Shown: positions 31,600 through 43,640 of the stretch, in pieces | How positions within the stretch are numbered: the first letter of the stretch is position 1 | How the letters are laid out: each line of letters opens with the position of its first letter | DNA from: Puccinia triticina | Taxonomy: Eukaryota; Basidiomycota; Pucciniomycetes; Pucciniales; Pucciniaceae | Direction: 5' to 3' | DNA length: 64,000 nt | NCBI RefSeq assembly: GCF_026914185.1 | Contig: NC_070561.1 | Coordinates: 8,122,001-8,186,000, forward strand | Program-made: the position numbers and the translations under genes | The notes under the pieces: generated by a model | Database searches by the model: none | What the model was told of the DNA's origin: nothing | The model's input: only the letters and a program-made list of their open reading frames with translations

Positions 31600-32256
31600 T
31601 GTGGAACTCCTACCGTGCCAGGCGGTAGGCAGTGCTTGGAAGGGAAATTGGTGATGAGACTGCCTTCCTGTGAGGTCCTAGGATGAATGAGATCTGAGAA
31701 AACCAGAGAAAAGGGGGTTGAACAACAAGGTCAGTGAGACTTGTTGGCGGGTTTGGGGGTTGAGAATCTGGAAAAGGATGCTGATGAGGATCTTGAGGGT
31801 TGGTAAGGATCTGATGAGGTGATGAGGATAAGGATCTGAGAATCTTGATGGTGTATTTCGTGGATCAGAAGACTGCCATGCCTCCCCATCATCTGAGTTT
31901 GAACTTTGAACTCAGACTCCAGGAAGTGAACATGTCACAGACATGTTCATCACATCCCTAACTACAAACAAGCTCTGCACAACACAAACAAAACAAAACA
32001 CACACAAAGAAAAGATCAACCACATACATAGAAAAATGAGGAGAGTAACATAAGAGGATGGGTGCAATGGATCAAAAAAAAAACAGAGAGAAAAATCAAC
32101 AATAATCATCAATATCAATCATAATATCTTGAATCTTGAGCTTGAAATTTGAGATGGATAATCTTGAGGGCTTGATCTTGATAACTGGTCACTTGAATCT
32201 TGAGTCTTCATCTGGATCTTGAACCATGGCCCGTCTGTACCATTTTGCTCACCACA
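31600..32256 (-). repeat. 5' LTR of gag-only retrotransposon
   Basis: 657 bp, TGTGGAACTCC to GCTCACCACA on the plus strand. It matches the other LTR apart from scattered substitutions, a roughly 20-bp extra segment (near 32190) and the MITE carried by the other copy. It is followed by CCGC, repeating the bases before 27996. Confidence 0.9.
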
Positions 32257-32400
32257 CCGCAAATACCCGCGCGGGTACCGCCTGTACCCGCTCTGCGGGT
32301 GCGGATGCGGATGCGGGTGTCTCATTTTACCCAGAAAAGGCTGCGGGTACCCGGACACAAACGGGTACCTGGGTTCAAAGCGACCAGCTCTACCGTCACA

Positions 32401-32765
32401 GGCACCTAGGATATTGACAGTAAGTATCACTCTTTCACTGAACCTTGTTTATCTCAGAGGTACAACTCTGTGTCTGCTTGATTGCTCTCCTTTTTGCTGG
32501 CCTTTGCCCCATCTTTGATCACAGTCTGCACCTGTCTTAACTTCATCAATCAAATGATTTTGCTGCATTACACCCTTCTTTTTCTGTGGTTTTTGTAAGA
32601 AACAAACCACATAGTTTTCCCTTTAACAAACCTTGACTATCCAGAAGGAAGCTAAAAAATTGTGGCTGGATTAAACCTGTCTAATCCAGGAGCCCTCCAT
32701 GTTTCTTTGGTGAGAGGAGGCTGTTGCACTCTCTAGCACAGCTTGGCAGCACTCCCTTAAGGAGG
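32401..32765. other. No gene seen
   Basis: Sequence between the hAT element and the gypsy element. It contains TGTTGCACTCTCTAG near 32729, a word that recurs at 58837 beside another inserted block, but no coding frame. Confidence 0.4.
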
Positions 32766-33441
32766 TGTCAGCCTTGAGCGCATGAAGAAGATGCGTCAAT
32801 GCGCCAAAAGGCTACTTCACTAACCCCCGCGCAGAAGGTAACCACCTTACTGCGCCATAAGGAGCGCCACAAAGAGAGCAAACTAGAACACGAGCGCGAA
32901 CCAGAACGCGAAACAGAGCGCAAGCAAAGACGCGCCTGAAGGAAGAGAAAATAACCCTTAAAACGGGTTGAGAGACCAGAAAGTCCGCGATGATTCACGG
33001 ATCCTCAACTCAGGACACTATTCCCTAAAAAGGGATCTGTACCCGTAAATCCCGTACCAACTAGTATCTACGGCTTTCATTGTCTGTGCGCGTAGTACGC
33101 AACACTAAGAAGATAAAACCCAAGGGATCTTGCTACAAAGAGATCCCCAGATTATTGATAGATTAGATTTCTAAGAATCAACGATCCATTTCGCCTACCA
33201 AGCCCAAGCGATTACGACTACAGGTTGTGATTGGGGCTTTTTTATATCCTTTCTCTCTCTCTTGTCGTCTCTTCATTCCTCTCAACAATTCCTATTCTTT
33301 GAATAACTCTTCACTCAACCCTTTTCCCATTTTCTCCTCGCCTGATTGTTCGACCCTTTAGTAGTTGATTCCTTTAGGTATCTCCTATTAGTGTGTTCAG
33401 TTTTATTCATCGGCGCGTCACTTTAGAGACGCCCGCTGACA
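32766..33441 (+). repeat. 5' LTR of Ty3/gypsy element
   Basis: 676 bp from TGTCAGCC to CGCTGACA, preceded by GGAGG. It differs from the 3' LTR at five positions by eye, all single substitutions. A TATATCC/CT-rich stretch near 33240 is a plausible promoter core. Confidence 0.95.
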
Positions 33442-33443
33442 TT

Positions 33444-33460
33444 TGGGGGCCTCATCGGGA
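33444..33460 (+). promoter_or_regulatory. Primer-binding site of gypsy element
   Basis: TGGGGGCCTCATCGGGA starts two bases after the 5' LTR. TGG at this spacing is canonical. The complement predicts a primer tRNA with discriminator C and acceptor 3' strand TGAGGCC, which would fit a tRNA-Pro-like primer, but the identity is not established. Confidence 0.6.
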
Positions 33461-33893
33461 AATTCGCTCTCCCGAGACCATAGTCAGTAAAATTTCATTT
33501 CTTTTTTCCACTACCCCAGGGGTCTTTTGACACCGGTTCAAACCCAAATACCTTGGAATTTTAGATTCAGGTTTTTACGCGCTAGACATCCGTTGGATTA
33601 GCGACGTGTTGCTGAGATCGTTTGATTCAGTATTCGAGAACTTGTCATAAGTTTTTTTTTTTTGACTGTAAGCTTCTCGGCTAAATCTCTCACCGGTGTG
33701 ACCACCGCGAAGCTAAAACTATCCTTCTCGTGCTCAAGAATACTGTCGTACGCTTCTTATTTTCTACCCAGAAACTCATAGCTATTAGATCAGCACAGAA
33801 TTGAAAGTACGCTCTATACTTCCAATATATAAAACCCTCATCCAAATCTCCTTACACATACTGAAAGATCTTTTGCGATCTTGTTTGTTTTAA

Positions 33894-34403
33894 GTGTCGG
33901 ATCCAGTCACTGCTGTCTTCTTTGGTCCTGAAGAAAACCCAAATCGTCCTGTCGCGTTTGGACCGGAAAACAATCCTAACCCACCTATTGTCCCTGAAGA
34001 CACATCGAACGCTAGACCTAACAGCGCCTCAACAGCTTCCTCTCAATCCGAAGACCAAAGAAGCATTGAGAGTCTTTTCGCGAACATCTTCAGGCGTAGA
34101 GGACAGACTGCTCCCCTTCCCACTACTGCTCTTAACCTCAGTACTACTCAAAGAATCGATCCGAGTCCGAACCCTGGACCTGTCTCAGCTCCTCTGCCAG
34201 CTCCTAACCCAGCTATAGATCCAGCCCTCGGATTACAGAATCGAGATCCTGGTACTAGAGATCAGAGTCGTGCTTCTTCCATAGTAATCCAGCGCTACCT
34301 AGCCGGGGATCAACAGCCAGCGCCTCCAGGGAACTATCCTGACGCTCCAGTTAATAGGAGAACTTCTGATAGTGACTCAGATATCATCATACTTACAGGT
34401 TAG
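33894..34403 (+). CDS. Upstream ORF of gypsy element, start codon GTG
   Basis: A 169-codon frame, Pro/Asn/Ser-rich and probably disordered, with [20 protein letters not shown] repeats near its N-terminus and an acidic SDSDSD segment near the end. It has no ATG: an in-frame TAA at 33891-33893 is followed directly by GTG TCG GAT. Either an ancestral ATG mutated to GTG, or the frame is joined by splicing (the sequence before it is pyrimidine-rich and ends TTTTAAG). It ends 20 nt before gag-pol in a different frame. It resembles an N-terminal Gag extension. Function unknown. Confidence 0.45.
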   Translation: MSDPVTAVFFGPEENPNRPVAFGPENNPNPPIVPEDTSNARPNSASTASSQSEDQRSIESLFANIFRRRGQTAPLPTTALNLSTTQRIDPSPNPGPVSAPLPAPNPAIDPALGLQNRDPGTRDQSRASSIVIQRYLAGDQQPAPPGNYPDAPVNRRTSDSDSDIIILTG

Positions 34404-34423
34404 CTAAAAACTTTCAAAGAATT

Positions 34424-37400
34424 ATGCCTAACAAATCAGAGAATTCTGATACCTTTTCTCGGGCTTCTTCTACTAGATCCGCCCACCCCCCACTGGTCCC
34501 ACCAGGGGAATTTAAGCGAGGAACAAGTAAGGCTCCAAAGGCGAAATTGGCCTCCGGAAGCGGAGTACATATTCCAGAGTCATCAACAGTGCAAAGCACA
34601 GTACCTCCAAGCAGTTTCGGGAGGGAATACTCGGGCGATGGAGGTGCTGCGACGGCAAGCGATGGGGTCTCACCGCATCCTGGAGGAGGTGATAGGCCGA
34701 GAGCCTCTCCTGCTTTTGATGGAAGGCTGGAATCCTTATTCCATTCATCGAGCTCAAGCTCCTCAGAACTCAAATCAACCGCGAGCACATCCTTACAACA
34801 GAGACAACGCTCCTCGAGCAGCAAACCAGACAGCCCAGAGGAATCAAGCTCCGAGAAACCCAGCCGATCCTCCTCCGGGACACGGAAGGATGGGAGGACG
34901 TCCGAACCATCGCAACAAGATGTACGCGGAAATATTCAGGATGTCGCGCACTATCCAGGGAGCGTATCAACATCTGGAGGGGTCTTCCCGATCTCGACGA
35001 GGGAATTAGGCCCTCTCACCATTAGAGACTCTAAGAAAGTGTTCTCTCTCCTCTTTACTCAGATCGAAGATATAGTCGACGATAATAGCAAGCTAGTGTT
35101 GGGAAATCTTCGTCCTTTTATTCAGACCGAATTAATCTCTTCTTTGAAATCTTTTCATAATGAACTTCTCACTCCTATAACTAAGTCAATCCATCATTCC
35201 AATGATAAATTTAACACTCATTGTAAAGACATTTCGAATTCATTCACTAATATTAGTAACTTGTGCAATTCCATCTCGCTCCAAAGCGGATCTCACCATA
35301 AGCAAATCAAAGAGTTTGGTAAAAATCTTCAGGCTCTCTCAGCTAAAGTACAGGAAAAAAACATTGGGAACAGTTGTGAATGCGAGTTTAATAAGATCAC
35401 CTTTAAAGAAGATCTTGTTGATATTTGCAATAAACTGACTAAAGAAGTCAGTAGTCAGATGAGCGTGATTAGCAAGGAAGTATCCGCTATAGTTAATGCC
35501 CAAGACCAAAAACTAGTACATGCGGTACAAGATATGGCAGCTAAGATTGAGTCACTAGCAGCTGAAATCACCGCTTTAGCTCATGATAAAAAGCTAGACA
35601 GAGAATACTCTCCGCAATCGGAAAACACCCTTAGACAGCCGCAAGGCAAGGCAACGGCAAAAAGCATAGAGGAAGAAATGAGTGATCCCAGTGAGAACAA
35701 CGTCATGTTGTTTGGTATCTCCCAAGAGATTAAGAACTTAGCCAACATCATTAAAGACCGGAACGGATCCACAGTATTGGAAGGAGCGGTTAAAGCTATG
35801 ATTCATGAGTTGGACGAAGGTCACCGCAAGGATTTTTCCACTTTGAGTACTAAGCTCGATAGGCTTTTAGGCCAATTCAGAGAAGACGGAGCTGACGTCA
35901 GGTCAGAGCTAGTCCAAATTAATGACCGACTCGGCTCAACACCTCACTCAGAAACCTTTGGAAAGGAGCAGGAAAATAGGGAAGAAAGCTTGAGCGGTAA
36001 AGAGTTTAGATCTCAGGCACCGCATATAGGGATTCCTGTATTACCTGAGCAAAAACCCAACAATCAGATCTCAGAAATACAGAAGCACCTATGGGGAGCG
36101 GTGAATAAGATGGATTGGCCCAAATTCTCAGGTCAAGGAGAATATGACCATACCGAGTTTATAGACTGGATAGATACGTGTAAATCAGAGACTGGAGTGC
36201 CAGATGAATACATACAAATTAAATTGTTTTCTGTTCTTACAGGGGTGGCAGGACTCTGGTATAAAGCAATGAGGAAAGAGCACGCTAATTCCAAGTGGGA
36301 TTTTTGGAAGGAGGCAATTGCGAATCAGTACGGCACTTCAAATTGGATGCGCAAGAAACAAGAAGCGTTTGATAAGGATCGCTTTATAGCGGGGGAGACG
36401 CCGGTATCTTCTTGGGTGACCAGACAGTACCGTAGGCTTAAAGCATTTGAGCCTCAACTATCACTCCAGAGCATTAACTTTAGGTTATTAGGTCTTATGG
36501 ACAGAGAGGTCGAATATGCGGCCAAAACCGCAATGAATTCTACAAGGGCTGATATGAGCGCGCTCATTAATGTCCTAGAAGACATAGTAGACAAAACCCG
36601 ACTAGGGCGAAAGAAATTTGTCCCTAAGCCCCAATTGCCGGACAAACCCTCACCTAAAACTATGGAGGGTAAAGACAAAACGGTACAAACACCTGGGGAG
36701 ATTAGATGCTACAGTTGTCAGAAGACCGGGCACACCTCCCGCAACTGTCCTAAAAAGATCAATAATATAGGAGACTCCGAAGATTTAGCGGAAGAAGATA
36801 TGCCAGAAAGTGAAGCAGACGATGACAATGATTTAGTCATTGGCTCCAACCCAACCTTAGCAGTTACAGCCCCAGAAGGCAAGAATAATCTGGTAAAAAT
36901 GACATGCGCAGATAAGGACTGCACAGTTCTGTTTGACAGCGGAGCTGTTAAATCAGTGGTAAGTGCTTCGTACCTAGAAAGGTTTTGCAAGGAGTGGAAA
37001 AAGTATATTCTGCCCGTCAAACCGGGGAGATTCCATAGTTGCACAGGAGCACTGAAACCGCTAGGAGTAGTTAAAGTAAAAATCTTGTTCAATTGCTTTT
37101 CCTTTATTATTAGATTTGTAGTTATGGAGAACATGCCGGTAAGATACTTTATCATTGGTAACGACTATTTGTCGCACTATAACATCTCCCTCCTGAATGA
37201 CGATGGACGGCAGTTTTCTATTAAAGGAAAAGTGTTTGATTTCGATGGAACAATAAATTCAATTTTAGCAATTGATAATAAGACAGACGACTTTACAGAG
37301 GAAGTATTAGTATCTTCCAAAATCGGTCATGGCCTGGAGGACAAATCTAAAGAACAACTCATGGCTATTCTTCAAGCGAACCGCAAAGCCTTCGCAACAG

Positions 37401-40400
37401 TTGATGAGCCTTTTGGGGCCATCAGAGGTCACGAAGTAGAGATTACTCTGACTATAGAAAGACCTTACCCCCCAGCCCTAAGGAAAGCGCCTTACCCGGC
37501 AAGCCCAAGAAGTAAAGAAGCATTGGAGGAACACATAGCCCTTCTGACTAAGATGGGAATTATCAGGAAAGTGGGCGCTAATGAAAACGTGGACATTACC
37601 ACACCAGTAATTATAGCCTGGCACAATGGCAAGTCACGCCTAGTAGGGGACTTCCGGGCTCTTAACAGCTATACCACCCCGGATAGGTATCCCATGCCTA
37701 AAATAATGGAGTCCTTGACCCGCCTCCATAAAGCGAAGTTTATAACCTGCATGGATGTCCTTAAGGGTTTTCACCAGAACGTGGTACACCCTGAGAGCAG
37801 GAAGTTCTTGCGCATTATTTGCCATCTAGGAATCCACAAATATCTCCGCATGCCTTTTGGCATTAAGAACGCCCCATCCCATTTCCAAAGGATGATGGAC
37901 TCCGAGTTCCATGAAGAATTGAGCCAACTATGGATTATCATATACATAGACGACATCATAATATTTACGGAAACTTGGGAGGACCATCTAGAGAAAATAG
38001 ATATTGTTTTAAAGAAAGTTATCAGAATGAACATGAAGATTTCGTTACCTAAATGCTCTTTTGGATTCCAAGAACTGAAAGCGTTAGGCCACATAGTCAA
38101 CGGCTTGTCACTTGGTATTGACCAACACAGAGTAGCAGCTGTGCTGCTTAAACCTATACCCTTGACGGTTAAAGAGCTGCAATCCTTCTTAGGATTTGCC
38201 GGTTATTATCGACTTCATGTCAAAAATTTTAGTCTTATTGCGGGCTGCTTATACAAATTGTGCAGTCCAGCAGTAGGTTTCGAAATGACTAAAGAAAGGG
38301 TTGACGCCTACGAAGATCTCAAGGAGGCGCTATCTTCGGCCCCATTGCTATTCCATCCAGACCCAAAGAAACCATTCAAACTATATGTAGATGCTTGTAT
38401 GGAAGGACTGGGTGCAGCGCTGCATCAGATACAGATAATCAACGACAAACCTATTGAAGGACCTATCTGCTTCATATCTCGTCAGTTGAAGGATTCGGAT
38501 AAACGCTATGGCGCGTCGCAGTTAGAATGTTTATGCCTAGTATGGGCACTAGAAAAGCTTTACTATTATCTGGACGGATGTGTGTTCGAAGTTATTACAG
38601 ACTGTATCGCGTTGAAATCTTTACTTAATATGACTACGCCGAGCCGACATATGCTTCGCTGGCAGATTTCTATCCAGATGTGGAGAGGTTCCATGACTAT
38701 TACTCATCGAGATGGGATTATTCATAAAAACACGGACGGTTTGTCCAGATGGGCGTTACCAAATGATGAATCTAATCCTGCGTCTGATTTAGAAGAAACT
38801 GATAGAGAAGTCCCTATTATGGCTATCTCTGTGAGCGGGCTAGCAGCAGAGTTCTGGGACGCAGTGGAGAAGAGCTACAGCTTGGAAAAGAACACTCTAT
38901 GCCTGATAGGACTTCTACAATCAAAGAACCCCAGACCAGACCTTAACGCTCAACTTGATGAACCGTGGAAGACACGTTTCGAAGCAGGTCGCTTCATTCT
39001 TCTGGATGGGCTGCTATATCACAGGTCTGAAAATCATTGCGCACTAGTTCTTTGCGCTAAAGAACACATCAAAATTATGCTACACGAGTGCCATGACAGC
39101 ATAGAAGCAGGACATTTTTCCAAGGACAGAACCCTGGAACGCGTGAGGATATTAGCGTGGTGGCCACAATGGAGGAAAGACGTGGAGAACTATTGTGAGA
39201 CTTGCGATAGGTGCCAGAAAGCTAACCGATCTACCGGCAAGAAATTCGGCTTGTTACAGCGAATAGAGGAACCTAAAGATAGGTGGGAGGTAATTAACAT
39301 GGACTTTGTTACAGCCCTCCCAACTGCAGGGAAAGACAGCTTCAACGCCGTACTCGTAGTCGTGGATAGATTTTCTAGAAGAGCACGATTCCTACCTTGC
39401 CACAAGGATAACACGGCGATGGAGGTAGCTTTGTTGTTTTGGAATCATATTGTTAGTGATGTAGGATGCCCTCAAGTCATTATCAGTGACGGCGATCCCA
39501 AATTTACATCTGAGTTCTGGAAGAACTTGTTTAACATTCTGGGAACAAAACTGGCCTTCTCCACAGCGTACCACCCTCAGACGGATGGGTTGGCAGAGCG
39601 GATGATTCAAACGCTAGAAGATATGATTCGACGCTATTGCGCGTATGGTTTGCAATTTAAAGATGCGGAAGGGTATACTCATGATTGGGTATCATTGCTC
39701 CCAGCTTTAGAATATGCGTATAATTCTAGCAAGCACGCAACTACAGGTTTGACCCCTTTTGAGCTCGAAAGAGGATGGGTACCTAAGATGCCTAAAGACA
39801 TGTTATTAAGCCATACCGTGCAGGTTCATCCTTCAGCATCATGCTTTCAAGAAATGATGTTTAAAGAGGAAGCTAAAGCTAGTAAATGCGTAGCTGAAGC
39901 GGCAGAATACAACAAGGACCGCTGGGATAAAACTCACCGAGATCATGATTTGAAAATAGGCGATCTGGTGCTGATCTCCACGGTTAACTTTAACAACTTA
40001 GGAGGATCGCGGAAACTCAAAGACGCTTTTGTCGGAACTTTTATAGTGAAATGCTTTCATGGACATAACGCGGTGGAAGTCTTCCTTACAGAAGAATTTG
40101 ACTTGAAACACCATACATTTCCTATTAGTTTGGTCAAAAAGTATAAAAAAACCGCTGAGACGTCGGAAGAGAATATCCCACGGCCGGCGCCTCCATTTGA
40201 TAGCACAGAACCTGAAGGGATCCCTAGTAAGATTCTCGATGAAAAACTTACTAGGATCCTAGGGCAGGATTGTAGACTATACCTTACTGGGTTTAAAAAT
40301 CAGACGGCAGACACCGACAAGTGGCTTCCTAAAGACAAAATTACGGGCGCCGATGCACTGCTCCGGAAATTCAGAGCAGACAAAAGAGCAACGCACGGCT

Positions 40401-40609
40401 CTGGGATTAGAGCCGTCCTTTTTAGTGGGGGCGAATGTCAGCCTCGAGCGCATGAAGAAGATGCGTCAATGCGCCAAAAGGCTACTTCACTAACCCCCGC
40501 GCAGAAGGTAACCACCTTACTGCGCCATAAGGAGCGCCACAAAGAGAGCAAACTAGAACACGAGCGCGAACCAGAACGCGAAACAGAGCGCGAGCAAAGA
40601 CGCGCCTGA
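34424..40609 (+). CDS. Gag-Pol polyprotein of Ty3/gypsy chromovirus
   Basis: Single frame from ATG 34424, 2061 residues. The N-terminal 200 residues are Ser/Pro-rich; coiled-coil-like and capsid regions follow to about 740. Zinc knuckle [14 protein letters not shown] starts at 762. The protease active site DSGA is at 838, reverse transcriptase YIDD at 1174-1177 and the RNase H first Asp (YVDA) near 1323. The integrase HHCC zinc region starts at 1554, with catalytic D1627, D1689 and E1725 (exact D-35-E spacing). A degenerate chromodomain-like segment ([12 protein letters not shown]...[18 protein letters not shown]) lies near 1930-1985. The last 57 codons lie inside the 3' LTR, whose first base begins a codon. 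No gag/pol frameshift or stop is present, so expression must rely on proteolysis. It appears functional. Confidence 0.95.
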   Translation: MPNKSENSDTFSRASSTRSAHPPLVPPGEFKRGTSKAPKAKLASGSGVHIPESSTVQSTVPPSSFGREYSGDGGAATASDGVSPHPGGGDRPRASPAFDGRLESLFHSSSSSSSELKSTASTSLQQRQRSSSSKPDSPEESSSEKPSRSSSGTRKDGRTSEPSQQDVRGNIQDVAHYPGSVSTSGGVFPISTRELGPLTIRDSKKVFSLLFTQIEDIVDDNSKLVLGNLRPFIQTELISSLKSFHNELLTPITKSIHHSNDKFNTHCKDISNSFTNISNLCNSISLQSGSHHKQIKEFGKNLQALSAKVQEKNIGNSCECEFNKITFKEDLVDICNKLTKEVSSQMSVISKEVSAIVNAQDQKLVHAVQDMAAKIESLAAEITALAHDKKLDREYSPQSENTLRQPQGKATAKSIEEEMSDPSENNVMLFGISQEIKNLANIIKDRNGSTVLEGAVKAMIHELDEGHRKDFSTLSTKLDRLLGQFREDGADVRSELVQINDRLGSTPHSETFGKEQENREESLSGKEFRSQAPHIGIPVLPEQKPNNQISEIQKHLWGAVNKMDWPKFSGQGEYDHTEFIDWIDTCKSETGVPDEYIQIKLFSVLTGVAGLWYKAMRKEHANSKWDFWKEAIANQYGTSNWMRKKQEAFDKDRFIAGETPVSSWVTRQYRRLKAFEPQLSLQSINFRLLGLMDREVEYAAKTAMNSTRADMSALINVLEDIVDKTRLGRKKFVPKPQLPDKPSPKTMEGKDKTVQTPGEIRCYSCQKTGHTSRNCPKKINNIGDSEDLAEEDMPESEADDDNDLVIGSNPTLAVTAPEGKNNLVKMTCADKDCTVLFDSGAVKSVVSASYLERFCKEWKKYILPVKPGRFHSCTGALKPLGVVKVKILFNCFSFIIRFVVMENMPVRYFIIGNDYLSHYNISLLNDDGRQFSIKGKVFDFDGTINSILAIDNKTDDFTEEVLVSSKIGHGLEDKSKEQLMAILQANRKAFATVDEPFGAIRGHEVEITLTIERPYPPALRKAPYPASPRSKEALEEHIALLTKMGIIRKVGANENVDITTPVIIAWHNGKSRLVGDFRALNSYTTPDRYPMPKIMESLTRLHKAKFITCMDVLKGFHQNVVHPESRKFLRIICHLGIHKYLRMPFGIKNAPSHFQRMMDSEFHEELSQLWIIIYIDDIIIFTETWEDHLEKIDIVLKKVIRMNMKISLPKCSFGFQELKALGHIVNGLSLGIDQHRVAAVLLKPIPLTVKELQSFLGFAGYYRLHVKNFSLIAGCLYKLCSPAVGFEMTKERVDAYEDLKEALSSAPLLFHPDPKKPFKLYVDACMEGLGAALHQIQIINDKPIEGPICFISRQLKDSDKRYGASQLECLCLVWALEKLYYYLDGCVFEVITDCIALKSLLNMTTPSRHMLRWQISIQMWRGSMTITHRDGIIHKNTDGLSRWALPNDESNPASDLEETDREVPIMAISVSGLAAEFWDAVEKSYSLEKNTLCLIGLLQSKNPRPDLNAQLDEPWKTRFEAGRFILLDGLLYHRSENHCALVLCAKEHIKIMLHECHDSIEAGHFSKDRTLERVRILAWWPQWRKDVENYCETCDRCQKANRSTGKKFGLLQRIEEPKDRWEVINMDFVTALPTAGKDSFNAVLVVVDRFSRRARFLPCHKDNTAMEVALLFWNHIVSDVGCPQVIISDGDPKFTSEFWKNLFNILGTKLAFSTAYHPQTDGLAERMIQTLEDMIRRYCAYGLQFKDAEGYTHDWVSLLPALEYAYNSSKHATTGLTPFELERGWVPKMPKDMLLSHTVQVHPSASCFQEMMFKEEAKASKCVAEAAEYNKDRWDKTHRDHDLKIGDLVLISTVNFNNLGGSRKLKDAFVGTFIVKCFHGHNAVEVFLTEEFDLKHHTFPISLVKKYKKTAETSEENIPRPAPPFDSTEPEGIPSKILDEKLTRILGQDCRLYLTGFKNQTADTDKWLPKDKITGADALLRKFRADKRATHGSGIRAVLFSGGECQPRAHEEDASMRQKATSLTPAQKVTTLLRHKERHKESKLEHEREPERETEREQRRA
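40421..40435 (+). promoter_or_regulatory. Polypurine tract of gypsy element
   Basis: AGTGGGGGCGAA immediately precedes the 3' LTR. The tract is also coding, since gag-pol reads through it. Confidence 0.6.
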
Positions 40610-41111
40610 AGAAAGAGAAAATAACCCTTAAAACGGGTTGAGAGACCAGAAAGTCCGCGATGATTCACGGATCCTCAACTCAGGACACTATTCCCTAAAA
40701 AGGGATCTGTACCCGTAAATCCCGTACCAACTAGTATCTACGGCTTTCATTGTCTGTGCGCGTAGTACGCAACACTAAGAAGATAAAACCCAAGGGATCT
40801 TGCTACAAAGAGATCCCCAGATTATTGATAGATTAGATTTCTAAGAATCAACGATCCATTTCGCCTACCAAGCCCAAGCGATTACGACTACAGGTTGTGA
40901 TTGGGGCTTTTTTATATCCTTTCTCTCTCTCTTGTCGTCTCTTCATTCCTCTCAACAATTCCTCTTCTTTGAATAACTCTTCACTCAACCCTTTTCCCAT
41001 TTTCTCCTCGCCTGATTGTTCAACCCTTTAGTAGTTGATTCCTTTAGGTATCTCCTATTAGTGTGTTCAGTTTTATTCATCGGCGCGTCACTTTAGAGAC
41101 GCCCGCTGACA
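40436..41111 (+). repeat. 3' LTR of Ty3/gypsy element
   Basis: 676 bp, TGTCAGCC to CGCTGACA, followed by GGAGG. It contains the end of gag-pol (stop at 40607-40609). Confidence 0.95.
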
Positions 41112-41469
41112 GGAGGTAGCATTTCCAGTGGAAGTTAGTACCCACCAGAATAACCTTGAATATCTGCTTATCTTGAATCTGCTCAGTTTCTCTCTCTCTT
41201 TCTCCCTCTCTCTTATATTTGTTTTTTCTTTATCCAAAGAAATCCAAATATTGCCCCCCTTTTTCTTGTGTCCTGCTCTCACTATAGAGACTCAGGCTCA
41301 CATCATGTGACCTTTCAATCACCAGCCAAAATAACTCATTTTTAGCCTTCAGGGAAGCTAAAACACCTCATTCTCTTGTTCCCCTAGAGCTAAGATGTCT
41401 CACTCTTGTTTATTTAAGGAGGCTCTCTCCCCCCAGTTGTAATTTCTCTCAGCAAACTACTTGCACTCA
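41112..41469. other. No gene seen
   Basis: Pyrimidine-rich sequence (CTCTCTCTTTCTCCC near 41190). No supported frame. Confidence 0.4.
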
Positions 41470-41966
41470 GCTTACCCTAAAGATGAACAATCAAGACTTG
41501 GGTACCTGTTGTCACCCGGGTACCTGCTTTTTTATTTGCCAAAACCAACACCTCACACCGCACCCGGCACCGCTTGGAGGGTACCGGCGGTACTTTTGGC
41601 AGGTACCTGTTGTGCCATTTTTTCTATTTTTCAACGGACAGGAAAGACATCCGCCAAAACATCGGTGTCCTGTCCTTTTGCACACAAACGGAAAGGACAG
41701 GCGCGAAGTGAGCCGCAGCTGCGCAACTCCAAACCCGCTTTCCTGCCCTTGGGCCCCCAACCCTGGGGGAGCTCTCAATTTCCAATTGGTAAATATCTGC
41801 GTGGGTATCCGCTCACACACGGAGGCATCTGCCAGCGGATGCAGATGCCAGGAATTGGGAAAAAATGGCCTTGGATACCCAAACACAAGCGGGTATCCGG
41901 ATTCAAATCAACCATCTCTATCACAGGCTACCCAGCTGCGGGGCGGTATCTCTGGGAGGTACCCGG

Positions 41967-42941
41967 TATGGAGCTCCGCTTGGTGCTAGGCTGGCGGAAG
42001 CACTGGGAGGGGAAAGAGTGTTGTGTGACTGCCCTCACGGATGGTCCGGAAAAGAGTCGTAGGGGATTTGAGTGATAGCTTGTGGTGGGGTGATTTTGAG
42101 AGTTTGCCGGGGTTTGGATCCTTGGCGGCGGTTTGGTTTTGGTGGGAAAGGATTCTTGATGGGGGATTGGACTCTTGGAAGGGACTCTTGATGATTGGAC
42201 TCAGTAAAAAAAATCAATATTCTTGATAACCCCTGACTTGGATCAGAACAGGATTCTCTGCCCTCCTATCCTCCAAGTTTGCCCAGAACTTGGATTCCTG
42301 AAGGCCTATCACGCATATGTCATCATCTCCTCGCGCGCCATGCGCGTGCACCCACCGCAGACAACAGAAAGAGAGGAGAGGAAACAACACAAAGAAAGGA
42401 AACAAAAAAAATAAAACAAGAAGAGGAATCAAGAAAACAAAGAGACCAAACATCTAAGAAATGAGGAAGAAGAAGCCATAGGAGAAAGAAGGGAAAAAGA
42501 GACAGAGGAAAGAAAGAAACAATTCAAAAATAAACCCACAGTACATTCTGTGTTAGGACCAAGAAAGAGAATAGAGATTGTCATTTGGCACCTGTTGGGG
42601 GGTACCTGCCACGCTTTAGAACAAGTGCTGCACACTTTTAGCCACCAGCCAAGCAGGTGAAGGGTCCAGGACTTAACCTTGAGGATTACTGCACCCTCTG
42701 CTTGCATTGCTGGTGCCTGGTTGTGTGGATAGCATGGTTTGAAGTGTGACAGGTACCCCCCAACAGGTGCCAAATGACAATCTCTTTAAGAGAAAAAGTG
42801 AGAAGGGGGAGGGAAAGCAAAGTGGAAATGGGGAAAAGTGAGAGAGCAGGTCTGAGAGGGCTTTAGAAGATGAATCTTGAGTGTTGAGCCTTGAGTGTTG
42901 AAATCTTGATCTTGAGGCCCTGTACCAGTTTGACCACAACA
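41967..42941 (-). repeat. Diverged LTR of the gag-only family, with MITE inside
   Basis: Alignable by eye to 31600-32256 and 44865-45651 at both ends (TATGGAGCTCC start; CTTGAGGCCCTGTACCAG and GACCACAACA end). The first bases are TA rather than TG. It carries the MITE at 42572-42786. No clear target duplication, so borders are approximate. Confidence 0.65.
42572..42786. mobile_element. hAT MITE, TAGAGAT family, copy 1
   Basis: TIRs TAGAGATTGTCATTTGGCACC and inverse, continuing as GTTGGGGGGTACCTG. Flanking 8-mers AAAGAGAA (42564-42571) and TAAGAGAA (42787-42794) differ by one base. Same family as 48121-48334. Confidence 0.82.
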
Positions 42942-42949
42942 CCAGTGTG

Positions 42950-43640
42950 GTGTGCCAAATTTGTTTCAAGTATCAAATAATTACATAAAGTGATGGTTGA
43001 ATACATGAGAAGTAGGTATACTCTTAGATTTATTATTGCATAATTAGATTCTACAGGTCATTTAACCCCTAGTCACTCACTTGAACCACTAGGATAGCTC
43101 CACTCAGTCAAAAGTTATTTTGGTTAAATGGTTTTCATCCAACATAAGTACATAGTATAGTAGTACATTGGTAGTACATAATATGGTATTAGAGCCAACC
43201 ACGACTGGGTCATATTTTTTTGTGCATATTCAATTAGAGTTAGGGCCAGAACCACAAGTTGGCCATATTTGTATGCATATTCAATTAGACTTAGGGCTAG
43301 AACCACAAGTCGACCGCCTTGTAGATAGACTATATAAGGAGCCCTTCCTCCCCCCTCATTTGAATTCAGCATGTGAATAGCAGCCACCAACCAACCAGTC
43401 ACTCACTCACTCATTTAACAGTGTGATCTCAAACATCCACTCACCCAACACCTGTGATCATAATCAGGTTCTTAAATAGCTTGTGTCATTGCACATCATC
43501 TACATTGTTTGATCCAAGTCTGATAGAGACTACTGCACATAGTGATCTCTATCAAGGTTTTGCCACAACAATAAATGAATTTTGTTGTCAGAATCCTTGT
43601 GTAGTACAATAGAGGGGCAGGTCCTTCAAACCACTCGTAA
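42950..43640 (+). repeat. Copia-like LTR/PBS relic
   Basis: TGGTATTAGAGCC at 43184-43196 has the form of a copia primer-binding site (initiator tRNA-Met complement) and follows AT-rich sequence ending in TAGTACATA, a possible LTR end. A tandem duplication of about 50 bp (43226-43310, AATTAGAxTTAGGGC) and a TATATAAGGAGCCC promoter-like word follow. No protein-coding remnant is recognised. Confidence 0.4.

Larger units (their letters stand above)
27996..32256 (-). mobile_element. Gag-only LTR retrotransposon
   Basis: Two direct LTRs enclose a single gag gene on the minus strand, with a primer-binding site, a polypurine tract and a 4-bp target duplication CCGC. No protease, reverse transcriptase, RNase H or integrase is encoded, so mobility would require enzymes from a relative. 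Related LTRs occur at 41967-42941, 44865-45651 and 48099-49152. Confidence 0.88.
27351..32392. mobile_element. hAT element hosting nested insertions
   Basis: The left end TAGAGCTGGTC and right end GACCAGCTCTA are inverted. Perfect 8-bp direct repeats CCGTCACA flank them at 27343-27350 and 32393-32400. Subterminal GC-rich words (CGGGTACCC, GCGGATGCGGATGC) occur inverted at both ends. Of the 5042 bp, 27996-32256 is a later LTR retrotransposon, so the hAT element itself is about 0.8 kb and non-autonomous. Confidence 0.92.
32766..41111 (+). mobile_element. Full-length Ty3/gypsy chromovirus-like retrotransposon
   Basis: 8346 bp with 676-bp LTRs and a perfect 5-bp target duplication GGAGG (32761-32765 and 41112-41116). 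It encodes a short upstream frame and a single uninterrupted gag-pol of 2061 codons in the order Gag, zinc knuckle, protease, reverse transcriptase, RNase H, integrase and a chromo-like tail. All catalytic residues I checked are present. Only five LTR differences suggest a recent insertion. Confidence 0.95.

Noticed and set aside
34414..34824. Antisense and alternate frames inside gag-pol
   Set aside because: Shadows of the intact 2061-codon gag-pol.
41461..42075. 204-codon frame at the left end of the hAT element
   Set aside because: It starts at the element terminus, covers GC-rich subterminal repeats and continues into an LTR; no domain.
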